A stretch of 15,848 bases of DNA from JACPFJ01 sp041738275 (GTDB lineage Bacteria; Desulfobacterota; Desulfuromonadia; Geobacterales; Pseudopelobacteraceae), in assembly GCA_041738275.1 (NCBI GenBank), contig JBGSQD010000320.1:1-15848 (forward strand), read 5' to 3'. A program made the translations under genes and the position numbers. Positions 6,928 to 14,365 of the stretch are shown piece after piece. The notes below the pieces were generated by a model. That model saw only the letters and a list, made by a program, of their open reading frames with translations. It ran no database searches and was not told where the DNA came from. Within the stretch, counting starts at the first letter, position 1. The number at the start of each line of letters is the position of its first letter.

Positions 6928-7914
6928 ATGTCAGAAACCATTCTTGTCGTCGGCGGCTGCGGATACATCGGCAGCCATGTCGTCCGCCAACTCAGCGAAG
7001 CAGGCCGCAAGGTAGTGGTTTACGACAACCTCTCCACAGGTTTTCGCGCTGCCTTAACGCACGACGAAGAACTGATCGAAGCTGACCTGTCCGACCGCCA
7101 GGCCCTTGACGCAGCCTTCCAGCGCCATAGTTTTTCCACGGTCCTGCATTTTGCCGCATCCATCGTTGCCCCGGAATCCGTTTCACAGCCCCTGAAATAC
7201 TACGGCAACAACACCCGCAACACACTGGGACTGTTGGAAACATGCGTTGTGCATAACGTACAGCGCTTCATCTTTTCCAGCACCGCAGCGGTCTACGGAT
7301 TTCCCGAAGAAGGCGTGGCGTCCGAGGAAAGTGCCCTGGCGCCGATCAATCCCTATGGCACCTCCAAACTGATGAGCGAGTGGATGCTGCGGGACACCTC
7401 GGCTGCCCATGGCATGCAGTATGTTGCCTTGCGCTACTTCAACGTGGCGGGCGCAGACCCACAGGCCCGTATGGGGCAGCGCACCCCCGAGGCAACCCAT
7501 CTGATCAAGGTCGCCTGTCAGGCCGCACTGGGGATGCGGGAAAGCGTCTCCATCTATGGCACCGATTACCCCACCCCGGACGGAACCGGCATCCGTGACT
7601 ACATCCACATCGAAGACCTGGCCTCCGCCCATCTCCATGCCCTGGAGTATCTGGAGCATGGTGGCAAGCCCACGGTCATGAACGTAGGTTACGGACATGG
7701 CAGCAGCGTACTCGATGTGCTGAAACTGGTACGGGAAGTTAGCGGTGTCGATTTCAAGGTTACTGAAGCAGATCGGCGCCCTGGCGATCCGGCCTCACTG
7801 GTGGCAAGTGCCGAGCGCATCAAGCTGCTCACTGGCTGGAGCCCGCAATATGCTGAACTGCGAACCATCGTTGCCGATGCCTGGCGCTGGGAAAGCAAAC
7901 TGGCCGGGCGCTAA
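6928..7914 (+). CDS. galE: UDP-glucose 4-epimerase
   Basis: GalE interconverts UDP-glucose and UDP-galactose with tightly bound NAD+, supplying galactose for lipopolysaccharide or exopolysaccharide. The 328-residue product has the extended SDR fold. The NAD loop GGCGYIG is at 9-15, followed by YDNLSTG, LHFAASI, SSTAAVYG (T119), the catalytic Y143-x3-K147 (YGTSK), RYFNVAGAD, and the typical TPDGTGIRDYIHIEDLA segment that defines UDP-hexose epimerases. The start is ATG at 6928 because AAGGAG lies 6 bases before it; an ATG eleven codons earlier has no such site. It lies in the same direction as the channel and TIM-barrel genes and probably shares a transcript with them. Closely related UDP-sugar epimerases (GlcNAc or xylose) cannot be fully excluded, but the motifs and length fit GalE well. 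Confidence 0.93.
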   Translation: MSETILVVGGCGYIGSHVVRQLSEAGRKVVVYDNLSTGFRAALTHDEELIEADLSDRQALDAAFQRHSFSTVLHFAASIVAPESVSQPLKYYGNNTRNTLGLLETCVVHNVQRFIFSSTAAVYGFPEEGVASEESALAPINPYGTSKLMSEWMLRDTSAAHGMQYVALRYFNVAGADPQARMGQRTPEATHLIKVACQAALGMRESVSIYGTDYPTPDGTGIRDYIHIEDLASAHLHALEYLEHGGKPTVMNVGYGHGSSVLDVLKLVREVSGVDFKVTEADRRPGDPASLVASAERIKLLTGWSPQYAELRTIVADAWRWESKLAGR

Positions 7915-7951
7915 GTATCAATGTTACGTACTTTCTCCGGAGTTTGAAGCC

Positions 7952-8104
7952 ATGCGGGAAAAAATAGTTGGAATCATAATGGCGTTGTTTGCCCTCTGCT
8001 TTATCGCCATCATCATTGAGGAGGTTTTCCTTGGTGGGCGGCGCAGGCGGCAGGCGCAAAAGGCCTTTCAGAAACGGAAAGAGGCCGATAACAATGACGA
8101 GTGA
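7952..8104 (+). CDS. Small single-pass membrane protein of unknown function
   Basis: This 50-residue frame begins at ATG 7952 with CCGGAG about 9 bases upstream and ends in TGA. Residues about 5-27 are continuously hydrophobic (VGIIMALFALCFIAIII). A strongly basic stretch (GGRRRRQAQKAFQKRK) and an acidic tail (EADNNDE) follow. By the positive-inside rule the C-terminus should be cytoplasmic. It lies 37 bases after galE in the same direction, so it is probably the last gene of that operon. No family was recognised. The clear Shine-Dalgarno, TM-plus-basic-tail design and position support a real gene. It is shorter than many annotation pipelines report. Confidence 0.6.
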   Translation: MREKIVGIIMALFALCFIAIIIEEVFLGGRRRRQAQKAFQKRKEADNNDE

Positions 8105-8178
8105 GCTGCAACCGAACCCTCCGCAAAACCCAACAAGATATTTTACAGACACCCGACCACAGGAACACCGAATTCCAG

Positions 8179-8197
8179 AAAAACAATAATTGTTTTT
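8179..8197. repeat. Perfect AT-rich palindrome upstream of the first PstS-like gene
   Basis: aaaaacaat-a-attgttttt is a perfect 9-bp inverted repeat around one central base. It ends 17 bases before the -35 of the predicted promoter for the 8307 gene. With no loop and low GC it is more likely a protein-binding site for an upstream activator or repressor than an effective terminator, though a weak terminator for the galE operon is possible because the T-run follows the stem centre. Confidence 0.45.
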
Positions 8198-8214
8198 CGC
8201 TGCTGCTTAATCTG

Positions 8215-8244
8215 TTTACAATCTCCTGCAGATTCCGGTATAAA
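8215..8244 (+). promoter_or_regulatory. Sigma70-type promoter for the PstS-like/chemoreceptor cassette
   Basis: TTTACA (8215-8220) and TATAAA (8239-8244) each match 5 of 6 consensus bases and are separated by 18 bases. The predicted transcription start is near 8251, giving a leader of about 55 bases before the ATG at 8307. A palindrome lies just upstream at 8179-8197. The leader holds a short CGCCA...TGGCG inverted repeat but no recognisable riboswitch. Confidence 0.5.
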
Positions 8245-8306
8245 TAGCTATATTTCGCCACGTTATATTCGTCAATCTGGCGGCAAATTCCAACATGGAG
8301 GTATGT

Positions 8307-9068
8307 ATGCGATCAACATGGATGCTGGCCTTTTGTTCTGCACTTCTGATTTCCACATCACTACCCTGCCTGGCCGAAGAACTCCGCGTCGGTGCCGGCG
8401 CCGCCCCGACCGAAAACATCCTCAAACCGATCAAGGCCCCCTTTGAAAAGGCGACCGGTATCCTTCTGGCAACAACTCCCTCAGGCCCCAAGGCCGCCTT
8501 TATCGATCTGGAGAAGGGCAGTGTTGACGCCGCTGCAGCCGGCCTTACATTCGATGACTGGATGGCGCTGCTGAAAAAGGAAGGGGTGGCTGTTGCTGAT
8601 CCAAAGGCATATCAGAGCGTCGTTATCGGCAAGGACAAGATTATTGTGCTGACCCACAAATCGAATCCGGTCAAGAACCTTTCCAAAGATCAACTCAAGG
8701 GTATTTTTACCGGCAAGATCGTCAACTGGAAGGATGTGGGCGGCAACGACGCCCCGATCCTGATTGTCTGGGGAAAGATGATTCAGGGTACCAACAGCAT
8801 GTTCGTCAAAAATATGCTCGACGGAAGTAATCCGATCAGTGAAGTCATGGAGGTCGGCACCGCCGCCGATGTCAAGAATGCCGTGGAGACCAATCCGGAG
8901 GCGATCGGTATCGGCCCGCTGTCGGTGGCCGGTCCCACACTCAACATCCCCGCAACCCCGGAACTGGGCCGTGCCATAACCCTGTTGACCAAGGGAGCAC
9001 CCAAGCCGTCGGTGCAAAAGCTGATCAGTTTCATCGCTGGAGAAGGCGCACAGTACGTCAAAAAATAA
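8307..9068 (+). CDS. Secreted PstS-like (phosphate-type) periplasmic binding protein, copy 1
   Basis: This 253-residue protein has a signal peptide (residues 1-23, ending LPCLA) and a mature part of about 230 residues resembling PstS-type substrate-binding proteins. The hallmark block is NPVKNLSKDQLKGIFTGKI followed by NWKDVGGNDAPI (the PstS 'IFxGkixNWkdvGG' region). The SGT-like binding loop is IQGTNSMF, and an upstream TPSGPKAAF segment stands where PstS has its GSG loop. It is smaller than transport PstS, and no pstC, pstA or pstB genes are in the window, so a sensory role with the adjacent chemoreceptor is plausible (inference). The ligand may or may not be phosphate. The start is ATG 8307 because GGAGGT (8297-8302) precedes it; the in-frame ATG at 8295 overlaps that site. 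A related copy lies at 11646. Confidence 0.85.
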   Translation: MRSTWMLAFCSALLISTSLPCLAEELRVGAGAAPTENILKPIKAPFEKATGILLATTPSGPKAAFIDLEKGSVDAAAAGLTFDDWMALLKKEGVAVADPKAYQSVVIGKDKIIVLTHKSNPVKNLSKDQLKGIFTGKIVNWKDVGGNDAPILIVWGKMIQGTNSMFVKNMLDGSNPISEVMEVGTAADVKNAVETNPEAIGIGPLSVAGPTLNIPATPELGRAITLLTKGAPKPSVQKLISFIAGEGAQYVKK

Positions 9069-9094
9069 ACCGGCATAATTCAATCATAGCCCCT

Positions 9095-9124
9095 TAATCC
9101 CCTCCCTTGGCTGGGAGGGGATTA
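9095..9124. repeat. Strong hairpin between PstS-like gene 1 and the chemoreceptor gene
   Basis: A perfect 12-bp GC-rich stem (taatcccctccc at 9095-9106 with gggaggggatta at 9113-9124) has a 6-base loop. It lies 27 bases after the stop of the first PstS-like gene and 40 bases before the receptor ATG. No U-tract follows, so it is a poor classical terminator. It may be an mRNA-processing or stability element, or a partial attenuator that sets the ratio of binding protein to receptor. Confidence 0.6.
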
Positions 9125-9138
9125 GATTGCATCTAATC
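9120..9138. repeat. Second inverted repeat overlapping the hairpin's 3' arm
   Basis: gattagat-tgc-atctaatc is a perfect 8-bp inverted repeat. Its left arm shares bases 9120-9124 with the right arm of the larger hairpin, so the two RNA folds exclude each other. As DNA it could be a regulator binding site just upstream of the receptor gene. Confidence 0.5.
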
Positions 9139-9164
9139 TATATATACAGGCACCGGACGGGCAC

Positions 9165-11615
9165 ATGAAAATCAAAACCAAGCTTACCTTCAATATACTG
9201 CTGGTCGTAATTGCTGTCGGCATTGTAGTTGCCACCAGCATTTTCGGGATGAAGTTCGTCAAGGACAAGCTATCCTATCTGACCCAGAAGAGCACACCAT
9301 ACCAGATGCGGACAGTGGAGTTTCAGCGAGAACTCCAGGGGTGCATCACAGACCTGGTCAAGGTTAATGCCGCCCGCAACCTGGAGGAGTACAAGACCTT
9401 CCGTACAGAAGCCGAGAAAACTCTCGCCAGCGTCAAGAATGCCCAACAACTATTGGAAGAGATGAGCAGCAGCAAGATGGATGCCTCTGATGAATTGAAT
9501 CTGATTGCCAAGGAACTATTTGATGCTTCCGCCGCCCGGATTGCAACAGACAATGCAGCATCCGATGCTAATGCCAAGGTATCACAGCGGATGAAGGAAT
9601 CATCGTCGCGTTTGAAAGAACTGGATAAGCGTATTCGCAATCTGCAGACCAGCCGCACCAGGGCCTTTGCCACCGCAATGGAAGACACCGGCCAGTTTAC
9701 CAGCAAGCTGAAACATGTCGAGGAACTTCGCAACCTGGTCAAAGATCTGCAAATGATTGCCATAACAGTACAAAATGCCCAGAAAAGCACGGCGGTGCTG
9801 ATTGCCAAGGGGAAGGTCAACTCTGTTGTGGGTCGCATTACCAAAAATGATTATTATAAATCGAACAAGGCCATCATTGCTGACACCAAGGCAGTCACAG
9901 ACAGGCTGGACGAGTACATAAAGCACCAATCCGCCTCATTAACCCAAAAAGATGAGGACTCCAAAAACAAAGCGATAGAATCAGGCAAAGATCTGAATGA
10001 GAAGCTGAACAGCCTGTATCTTACCCTGGAGCAGGAAACAACCCTGGCGGGTGAAAAGGTGGGGATTGAAACCAGCAAGCAGGGCAACATCTACGGTCAG
10101 TCCAATATCGCCAACACCATACTGCTGGCAAATTCCGAGCTTGTGGCACTGGGCCTGATGATCGAAGGCCAGACCACACGATTGTTCACCCTGGAATCGA
10201 TTGCCGAAATAGACAAGCTTGAGCCGGAGATCCGCTCCCTTTATACAAGGATCACCGAGCGGGCCAAGGTTGTTGACAATGCCCTGGCAAAACTGGGTGC
10301 CAAAGAGGAGCAGAAGATCCTCAAGGGTGCGGTCGCCTCCCTGGCGACCATCAACAACGAACTGCATGCAGCTGATGGAATAATTGCCACTCTCAAGAAG
10401 AATCTGACAGCCACCGAGCAGGCCCGCATTGCCGGTGACAAACTGCGCACCATCGTCATCAAGCAGGCAGAAAAGGGGAAGGAAACCGTCACCGCTGCCC
10501 GCGGCGAGCAGGAGAAGGCAATCGGATCGGTCAACAGGATTGTGCAGACCAGCATCACCCTGCTGATAGCCATCAGTGTGGCCGCCATCGTGATCGGCAT
10601 CCTGTTCGGCATCTGGGTCTTCCGCTCGGTCTCCCGCCCCCTGGGTGATCTGATACGCGTTACGGACAGCGTGGCAGGCGGAGACCTGCATACCGGCAAC
10701 ATCCAGCATTCCAACGACGAATTCGGTCAAGTGCAGTCATCCATGGAGAAGATGGTACTGAATCTGCGTGACATGGCTGGCAAGATCACTGATTCAACAA
10801 CCACGATCGCCAGCAGCTCCGAAGAACTTTCCTCCACTGCCACCGAACTGGAGCGCAATTCTCAGACCCAGACGGGTCAGATCGAACAGTCGGTCACGGC
10901 AATGACCGAGATGGTGCAGACCATCCAGGATGTGTCCCAGAACGCCTCCAACACCTCGGATGCCGCCGGCAGGATGAAACAGATTGCCACTGATGGCCAG
11001 AAAGCGCTTGACGACACCTCCAGAGAGCTGGTCTCGTTTGCCGAGATCGTCCGGCAGTCTGCCGAGAAGATCGAGGCGCTCGGGGTTAAATCCGAGGCCA
11101 TCAACAACATTGTCGACATGATCAAGGACATCGCTGATCAAACCAACCTGCTGGCGCTGAATGCTTCCATCGAGGCGGCGCGTGCCGGCGAGATGGGACG
11201 TGGTTTTGCCGTGGTAGCCGACAGTGTCCGCCAACTGGCACACCGCACCATCGAGTCATCAACCGAGATCAGCCGTACGGTCAAGGAGATGCAGACCGAG
11301 GTCGAGGGGTCGGTGACCTTCATGCAGAACGAACGCAAGGCCATCGACAAGATCGTGGCACATGTCGATGCCACCCAGCGTTCCATGGGCGAGATCGTGA
11401 CCTGTGTCGAGCAGGTCTTTGACATGATCCAGACCATCGCCACCTCTACCGAGGAGCAGTCAGCCACGGCCGAGGATGTCAACCGCAACATGGTATCGAT
11501 AAACGATATCACGCGCCAGCTTTCCGCTTCGGTGGGCGACATCAAGGGGACGTCGGAAAGCTTTGCCCGTCTGGCATCCGAACTCAATCAGATGGTGAGC
11601 TGGTTCAGGCTGTAA
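9165..11615 (+). CDS. Methyl-accepting chemotaxis protein with very large periplasmic domain
   Basis: This 816-residue inner-membrane chemoreceptor has TM1 at about 7-29, a helical periplasmic region at about 30-462, TM2 at about 463-486, HAMP at about 487-540 and a cytoplasmic signalling coiled coil to the end. The conserved hairpin tip that binds CheA/CheW is DQTNLLALNASIEAARAGE (658-676), followed by GRGFAVVADSVRQLA. The C-terminus ends MVSWFRL without an NWETF-type CheR-docking pentapeptide. The periplasmic part of about 430 residues is predicted all-helical, has a single Cys (C60), and is more than twice the usual four-helix-bundle sensor, so it may contain two bundles in tandem. No Cache or PAS sensor signature is visible. 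The start ATG has only a weak GGACGG site. PstS-like genes lie on both sides, and the next one follows after 30 bases, so they are probably co-transcribed. Confidence 0.95.
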   Translation: MKIKTKLTFNILLVVIAVGIVVATSIFGMKFVKDKLSYLTQKSTPYQMRTVEFQRELQGCITDLVKVNAARNLEEYKTFRTEAEKTLASVKNAQQLLEEMSSSKMDASDELNLIAKELFDASAARIATDNAASDANAKVSQRMKESSSRLKELDKRIRNLQTSRTRAFATAMEDTGQFTSKLKHVEELRNLVKDLQMIAITVQNAQKSTAVLIAKGKVNSVVGRITKNDYYKSNKAIIADTKAVTDRLDEYIKHQSASLTQKDEDSKNKAIESGKDLNEKLNSLYLTLEQETTLAGEKVGIETSKQGNIYGQSNIANTILLANSELVALGLMIEGQTTRLFTLESIAEIDKLEPEIRSLYTRITERAKVVDNALAKLGAKEEQKILKGAVASLATINNELHAADGIIATLKKNLTATEQARIAGDKLRTIVIKQAEKGKETVTAARGEQEKAIGSVNRIVQTSITLLIAISVAAIVIGILFGIWVFRSVSRPLGDLIRVTDSVAGGDLHTGNIQHSNDEFGQVQSSMEKMVLNLRDMAGKITDSTTTIASSSEELSSTATELERNSQTQTGQIEQSVTAMTEMVQTIQDVSQNASNTSDAAGRMKQIATDGQKALDDTSRELVSFAEIVRQSAEKIEALGVKSEAINNIVDMIKDIADQTNLLALNASIEAARAGEMGRGFAVVADSVRQLAHRTIESSTEISRTVKEMQTEVEGSVTFMQNERKAIDKIVAHVDATQRSMGEIVTCVEQVFDMIQTIATSTEEQSATAEDVNRNMVSINDITRQLSASVGDIKGTSESFARLASELNQMVSWFRL

Positions 11616-11645
11616 TGCAGATAAACTGCACAAGGAGGAAACAAC

Positions 11646-12386
11646 ATGCTTAAACGTATTGGTCTGTTTGTAACAGCAATGGCATTACTTGCCTCATCCG
11701 CCGTATTTGCTGAAGATTTGAAACTGGGTGGAGGTGCTCCCCCTTTTGAAAAAGCGATTGCGCCGGTAAAAGCTGCCTTTCAACAGAAGACCGGCATCTT
11801 GTTGTCTTTTAAAAGTTCTGGCGTCAAGTTTGCTCTCATCGACATGACAAGAGATGAAATTGCTGGAGCTATTCTCTTCCTGAAACCGGAAGAAGTCGCT
11901 GGCATAATTAAAAAAGAGAGCATCCAACTCGATCCTGCAGCTCTTCAGCACATAGAGGTCGGCAAAGATGTAGCGAAAGTAATTGTTAACAAGGAAAATC
12001 CTGTCAAAAGCCTTACAAAGGAACAGGCTAAGGGGATATTCACGGGCAAAATTACCAACTGGAAGGATGTCGGAGGCAATGATGCTCCGGTACTAGTTGT
12101 TTATTCACAGATTATCAAGGGCCTGAATGAACTTTTCATGAAACATGTGATGGGAGGCGAACCTTTTACCAAAGAGGTATTGGATGCAGCAAGCGCTTTT
12201 GATGTGAGAAATGCGGTTGCCACAAACCCTGAAGCAATTGGACTATCCTCAATAAGCCTGGTTGATGCAACTGTCAAACCTCTGGAAAACCCTGAAATCG
12301 CTGTGCCGATCATCATCTATTCAAAAGGCAAGCCAACTGCAAATCTGCAGAAGCTGATCGACTTTATCAAGGCTGAAGGCAAGTAA
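11646..12386 (+). CDS. Secreted PstS-like periplasmic binding protein, copy 2
   Basis: This 246-residue protein has a signal peptide (1-22, ending AVFA) and a mature part of about 224 residues that aligns along its length with the 8307 product. The closest match is ENPVKSLTKEQAKGIFTGKI followed by NWKDVGGNDAPVLVV, and both copies share an ATNPEAIG/ETNPEAIG block. The loop equivalent to QGTNSMF in copy 1 is KGLNELF, so the PstS-like Thr is lost and ligand specificity may differ. An excellent AAGGAGG lies 7 bases before the ATG, 30 bases after the receptor stop, suggesting higher translation than the receptor. Base composition is clearly lower in G+C than its neighbours: 24-27 of 60 in three counted lines, against 35 and 42 of 60 in two lines of copy 1. 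A recent tandem duplication is therefore unlikely. It is followed by a terminator. Confidence 0.85.
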   Translation: MLKRIGLFVTAMALLASSAVFAEDLKLGGGAPPFEKAIAPVKAAFQQKTGILLSFKSSGVKFALIDMTRDEIAGAILFLKPEEVAGIIKKESIQLDPAALQHIEVGKDVAKVIVNKENPVKSLTKEQAKGIFTGKITNWKDVGGNDAPVLVVYSQIIKGLNELFMKHVMGGEPFTKEVLDAASAFDVRNAVATNPEAIGLSSISLVDATVKPLENPEIAVPIIIYSKGKPTANLQKLIDFIKAEGK

Positions 12387-12427
12387 GTAAATCCAAGCAT
12401 AGAAAAGAACAGTTTTGATTGATACGA

Positions 12428-12453
12428 GAAAAGGCCGCTTATGCGGCCTTTTC
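12428..12453. terminator. Bidirectional rho-independent terminator
   Basis: An 11-bp perfect stem (gaaaaggccgc at 12428-12438 with gcggccttttc at 12443-12453) has a TTAT loop, with A-run and T-run on opposite sides. It lies 42 bases after the second PstS-like gene and 42 bases before the end of the convergent diguanylate cyclase gene, so it serves both. Confidence 0.9.
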
Positions 12454-12494
12454 AATTTCAGGGACAACACGACACCTGGCGACACCCTTGCTTG

Positions 12495-13925
12495 TCAAAT
12501 TCCGCATTTGCACATAGTGACCGTAAGCTTGTCCTTATTGTACACCACGCAGTTTTTCCCCAGCATTTTGGCCGAGTAGGTTCCAGCGTCAGCCCGACGG
12601 ATAAACTCCCTTGGATCATCACCGGGCTGCAACTGGCTGACTCCTATGCTGATGGTCATGGTCACCTTTTCCCCGGTTGAAGGGCTAAACACCCTCTTCT
12701 CAAACGACTCACGCAGACGCTCTGCCACCCGCAGCGCCTCTACATGATCGGTTTCAGGAAGCAGCGCCACAAACTCCTCACCGCCATAACGATAAGCAGA
12801 ATCGGAGAGGCGGATACTTTCCCGGATTACCTGGGCCAGGCCGCTTAATACACGATCCCCTTCCAGGTGGCCATAGGTGTCATTGTAAGACTTGAAATTG
12901 TCCACATCCATCATCAGAATGGACAACCGATGCCCATAACGCTCGGCACGTTCCATCTCCACCTGAAGCTGGCCATAGAAATGACGGGAGTTGTAGAGTC
13001 CGGTGAGACCGTCGGTAATACTCAGTTCATAATAGCGATGCTCACTTTCCCTGAGCGCCTCTTCGGCAAGTTTGCGTTCCGTGATATCCTGAAGCGTCTC
13101 AATGGCGCCGATGATCTTACCATCCCTGTTTTTTGATGGAGCCGCTGTAAAATAGAGCCACTTGCCTCCGGTGCCGAAATGGGGAAAATAATCCTCCGCT
13201 TCATAAGCTCCTTCGATAACCCCTGATCTCCGGAATTTACTTTCGTAATAGTGAAAAAGGGAGTCATCCTTGGCACCATAAACTATCAGGTCGGCCATGA
13301 CCGGTCGCGGGGAGTTATAAAAAGCCTTCCACTGATTGCTGGTGCCGATCATCTCCGCGGCCGGCACCCCGGTAATGCTGGCACAGGCGTGATTCCAGTG
13401 AGTTACCACGTGGTTTTCATCGATAACAAAGGTGGCCACGGAAAAACCTTCAACTATCTGCGCAAGCCGTTCACGACTTTCCCGCACTTCTTCCTCGGCC
13501 AGTTCCCGGGCGAGACGTTCTCCATACTTTTGGATCACATCAGGAATCAACACCGGCAGCATCGACAGATAGCTGTTTCCCGGATCCTTGATGATATATT
13601 CATAAACCCCGGACTTGAGCGCCTCCACCGCCACCTGCTCAGATCCGTATCCGGTAAGGATAATCAGCGGGACCCTGACCCGCCTGTCGATAAGCTTCTT
13701 GCATAATTCCAGGCCGTAAATACCGGGGAGATGGTGGTCAACCACCACGACGTCGTAGGGCGGGGCAGCCACGCTGAGGAGTTCCAGCGCCTTCAGCGCA
13801 TTGGTACAGTTGGTAATCTTGTTGGTGATCCCGCTCAGACGAAAAGTTCGGCTGAATGCCAGCTGATCGTGTTCATCGTCTTCAACCAGAAGGATTCGCA
13901 GCGGAGTTTTTTTGACTTTTTTCAT
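12495..13925 (-). CDS. Diguanylate cyclase response regulator (REC-PAS-GGDEF)
   Basis: This 476-residue cytoplasmic enzyme should make c-di-GMP from two GTP. Residues about 9-130 are a receiver with acidic residues E15/D16/D17, phospho-acceptor D63 (VVVDHHLPG), T91 and K113. Residues about 155-288 are a long PAS domain with THWNHAC, the EAEDYFPHFG segment and a PAC end (GAIETLQDITERK). Residues about 300-460 are GGDEF, with metal-site D340 (MMDVDNF), the active half-site G-G-E-E-F (381-385) and an inhibitory I-site R372-L-S-D375 exactly five residues before it. It therefore looks active and product-inhibited. The start is ATG 13925 because GGAGGT lies 6 bases upstream; a longer frame from 13958 is rejected. 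The ATG overlaps the stop of the upstream receiver gene (ATGA). Its PAS is strikingly similar to that of the kinase at 15536. Confidence 0.94.
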   Translation of the reverse strand: MKKVKKTPLRILLVEDDEHDQLAFSRTFRLSGITNKITNCTNALKALELLSVAAPPYDVVVVDHHLPGIYGLELCKKLIDRRVRVPLIILTGYGSEQVAVEALKSGVYEYIIKDPGNSYLSMLPVLIPDVIQKYGERLARELAEEEVRESRERLAQIVEGFSVATFVIDENHVVTHWNHACASITGVPAAEMIGTSNQWKAFYNSPRPVMADLIVYGAKDDSLFHYYESKFRRSGVIEGAYEAEDYFPHFGTGGKWLYFTAAPSKNRDGKIIGAIETLQDITERKLAEEALRESEHRYYELSITDGLTGLYNSRHFYGQLQVEMERAERYGHRLSILMMDVDNFKSYNDTYGHLEGDRVLSGLAQVIRESIRLSDSAYRYGGEEFVALLPETDHVEALRVAERLRESFEKRVFSPSTGEKVTMTISIGVSQLQPGDDPREFIRRADAGTYSAKMLGKNCVVYNKDKLTVTMCKCGI

Positions 13926-14365
13926 GGCCCACCTCCCGGCAGTTCCGTCAGTTGCCAAAAAAGCTGAATTGTCCTGATCGCCTCGGAAAAGTTTTCAAAG
14001 CCAACAGGCTTTACAATATAGGCATTTGCCCCAAGATTGTAACTCCGCGCCCGGTCTTCCTCACCCTTGGAGGTGGTCAGCATAATTACCGGGAGGGTAT
14101 GGAACTCTTCGCTTTCTCGGATATGCCGCAGGACCGTTAATCCGTCCATCTTCGGCATGTTGATATCCAGCAACAGGATGCCGGGACGGGGAGCCGCCCC
14201 AGCCTCGGCGAATCTGCCCCGGTGGAAAAGATAGTCGAGACACTCTTCCCCATCGTTGACAACATAAAGCGGATTTACTATCGAGTGCGCTTTCCAGGCC
14301 CTTTTCGTCGCAATTATGTCGTGTTCATCATCCTCTGCCATGAGAATCACAAATGGATCACACAT
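13922..14365 (-). CDS. Single-domain response regulator (Rcp1/CheY-like)
   Basis: This 147-residue protein is a receiver domain alone, with no DNA-binding or enzymatic output. Acidic residues E11/D12/D13, phospho-acceptor D67 (ILLLDINMPKMDG), T97/T98 and K119 (YIVKPVGF) are all present. The extended form with NDGEECLDYLFHRG resembles the Rcp1 family that partners phytochrome-type kinases. The ATG at 14365 is preferred (GGAGGA 5 bases upstream); a TTG one codon earlier is possible. Its start overlaps the kinase stop by 8 bases and its stop overlaps the cyclase start as ATGA. Phosphate probably flows from the adjacent PAS kinase to this receiver, which may act as a shuttle, sink or protein-binding switch (inference). 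Confidence 0.94.
   Translation of the reverse strand: MCDPFVILMAEDDEHDIIATKRAWKAHSIVNPLYVVNDGEECLDYLFHRGRFAEAGAAPRPGILLLDINMPKMDGLTVLRHIRESEEFHTLPVIMLTTSKGEEDRARSYNLGANAYIVKPVGFENFSEAIRTIQLFWQLTELPGGGP

Noticed and set aside
8105..8306. c-di-GMP (GEMM) or other riboswitch in the leader of the PstS-like/chemoreceptor cassette
   Set aside because: The characteristic GEMM core sequences were not found in this region or in the other intergenic gaps.
9117..9130. Sigma54 promoter upstream of the chemoreceptor (GG-N10-GC with TTGC)
   Set aside because: The -12 part matches, but the -24 part reads AGGGGA rather than TGGCAC, and the spacing match falls within two inverted repeats, so chance is likely.
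9981..10730. Long open frame (249 codons) on the minus strand within the chemoreceptor gene
   Set aside because: It lies entirely antisense to a well-supported receptor gene, has low-complexity Gly/Asp/Gln-rich content and no recognisable domain or good start site. It is a shadow of codon bias in the real gene.
8307..12386. Recent tandem duplication giving the two PstS-like genes
   Set aside because: The proteins are only moderately similar and their base composition differs strongly, which does not fit a recent local copy.
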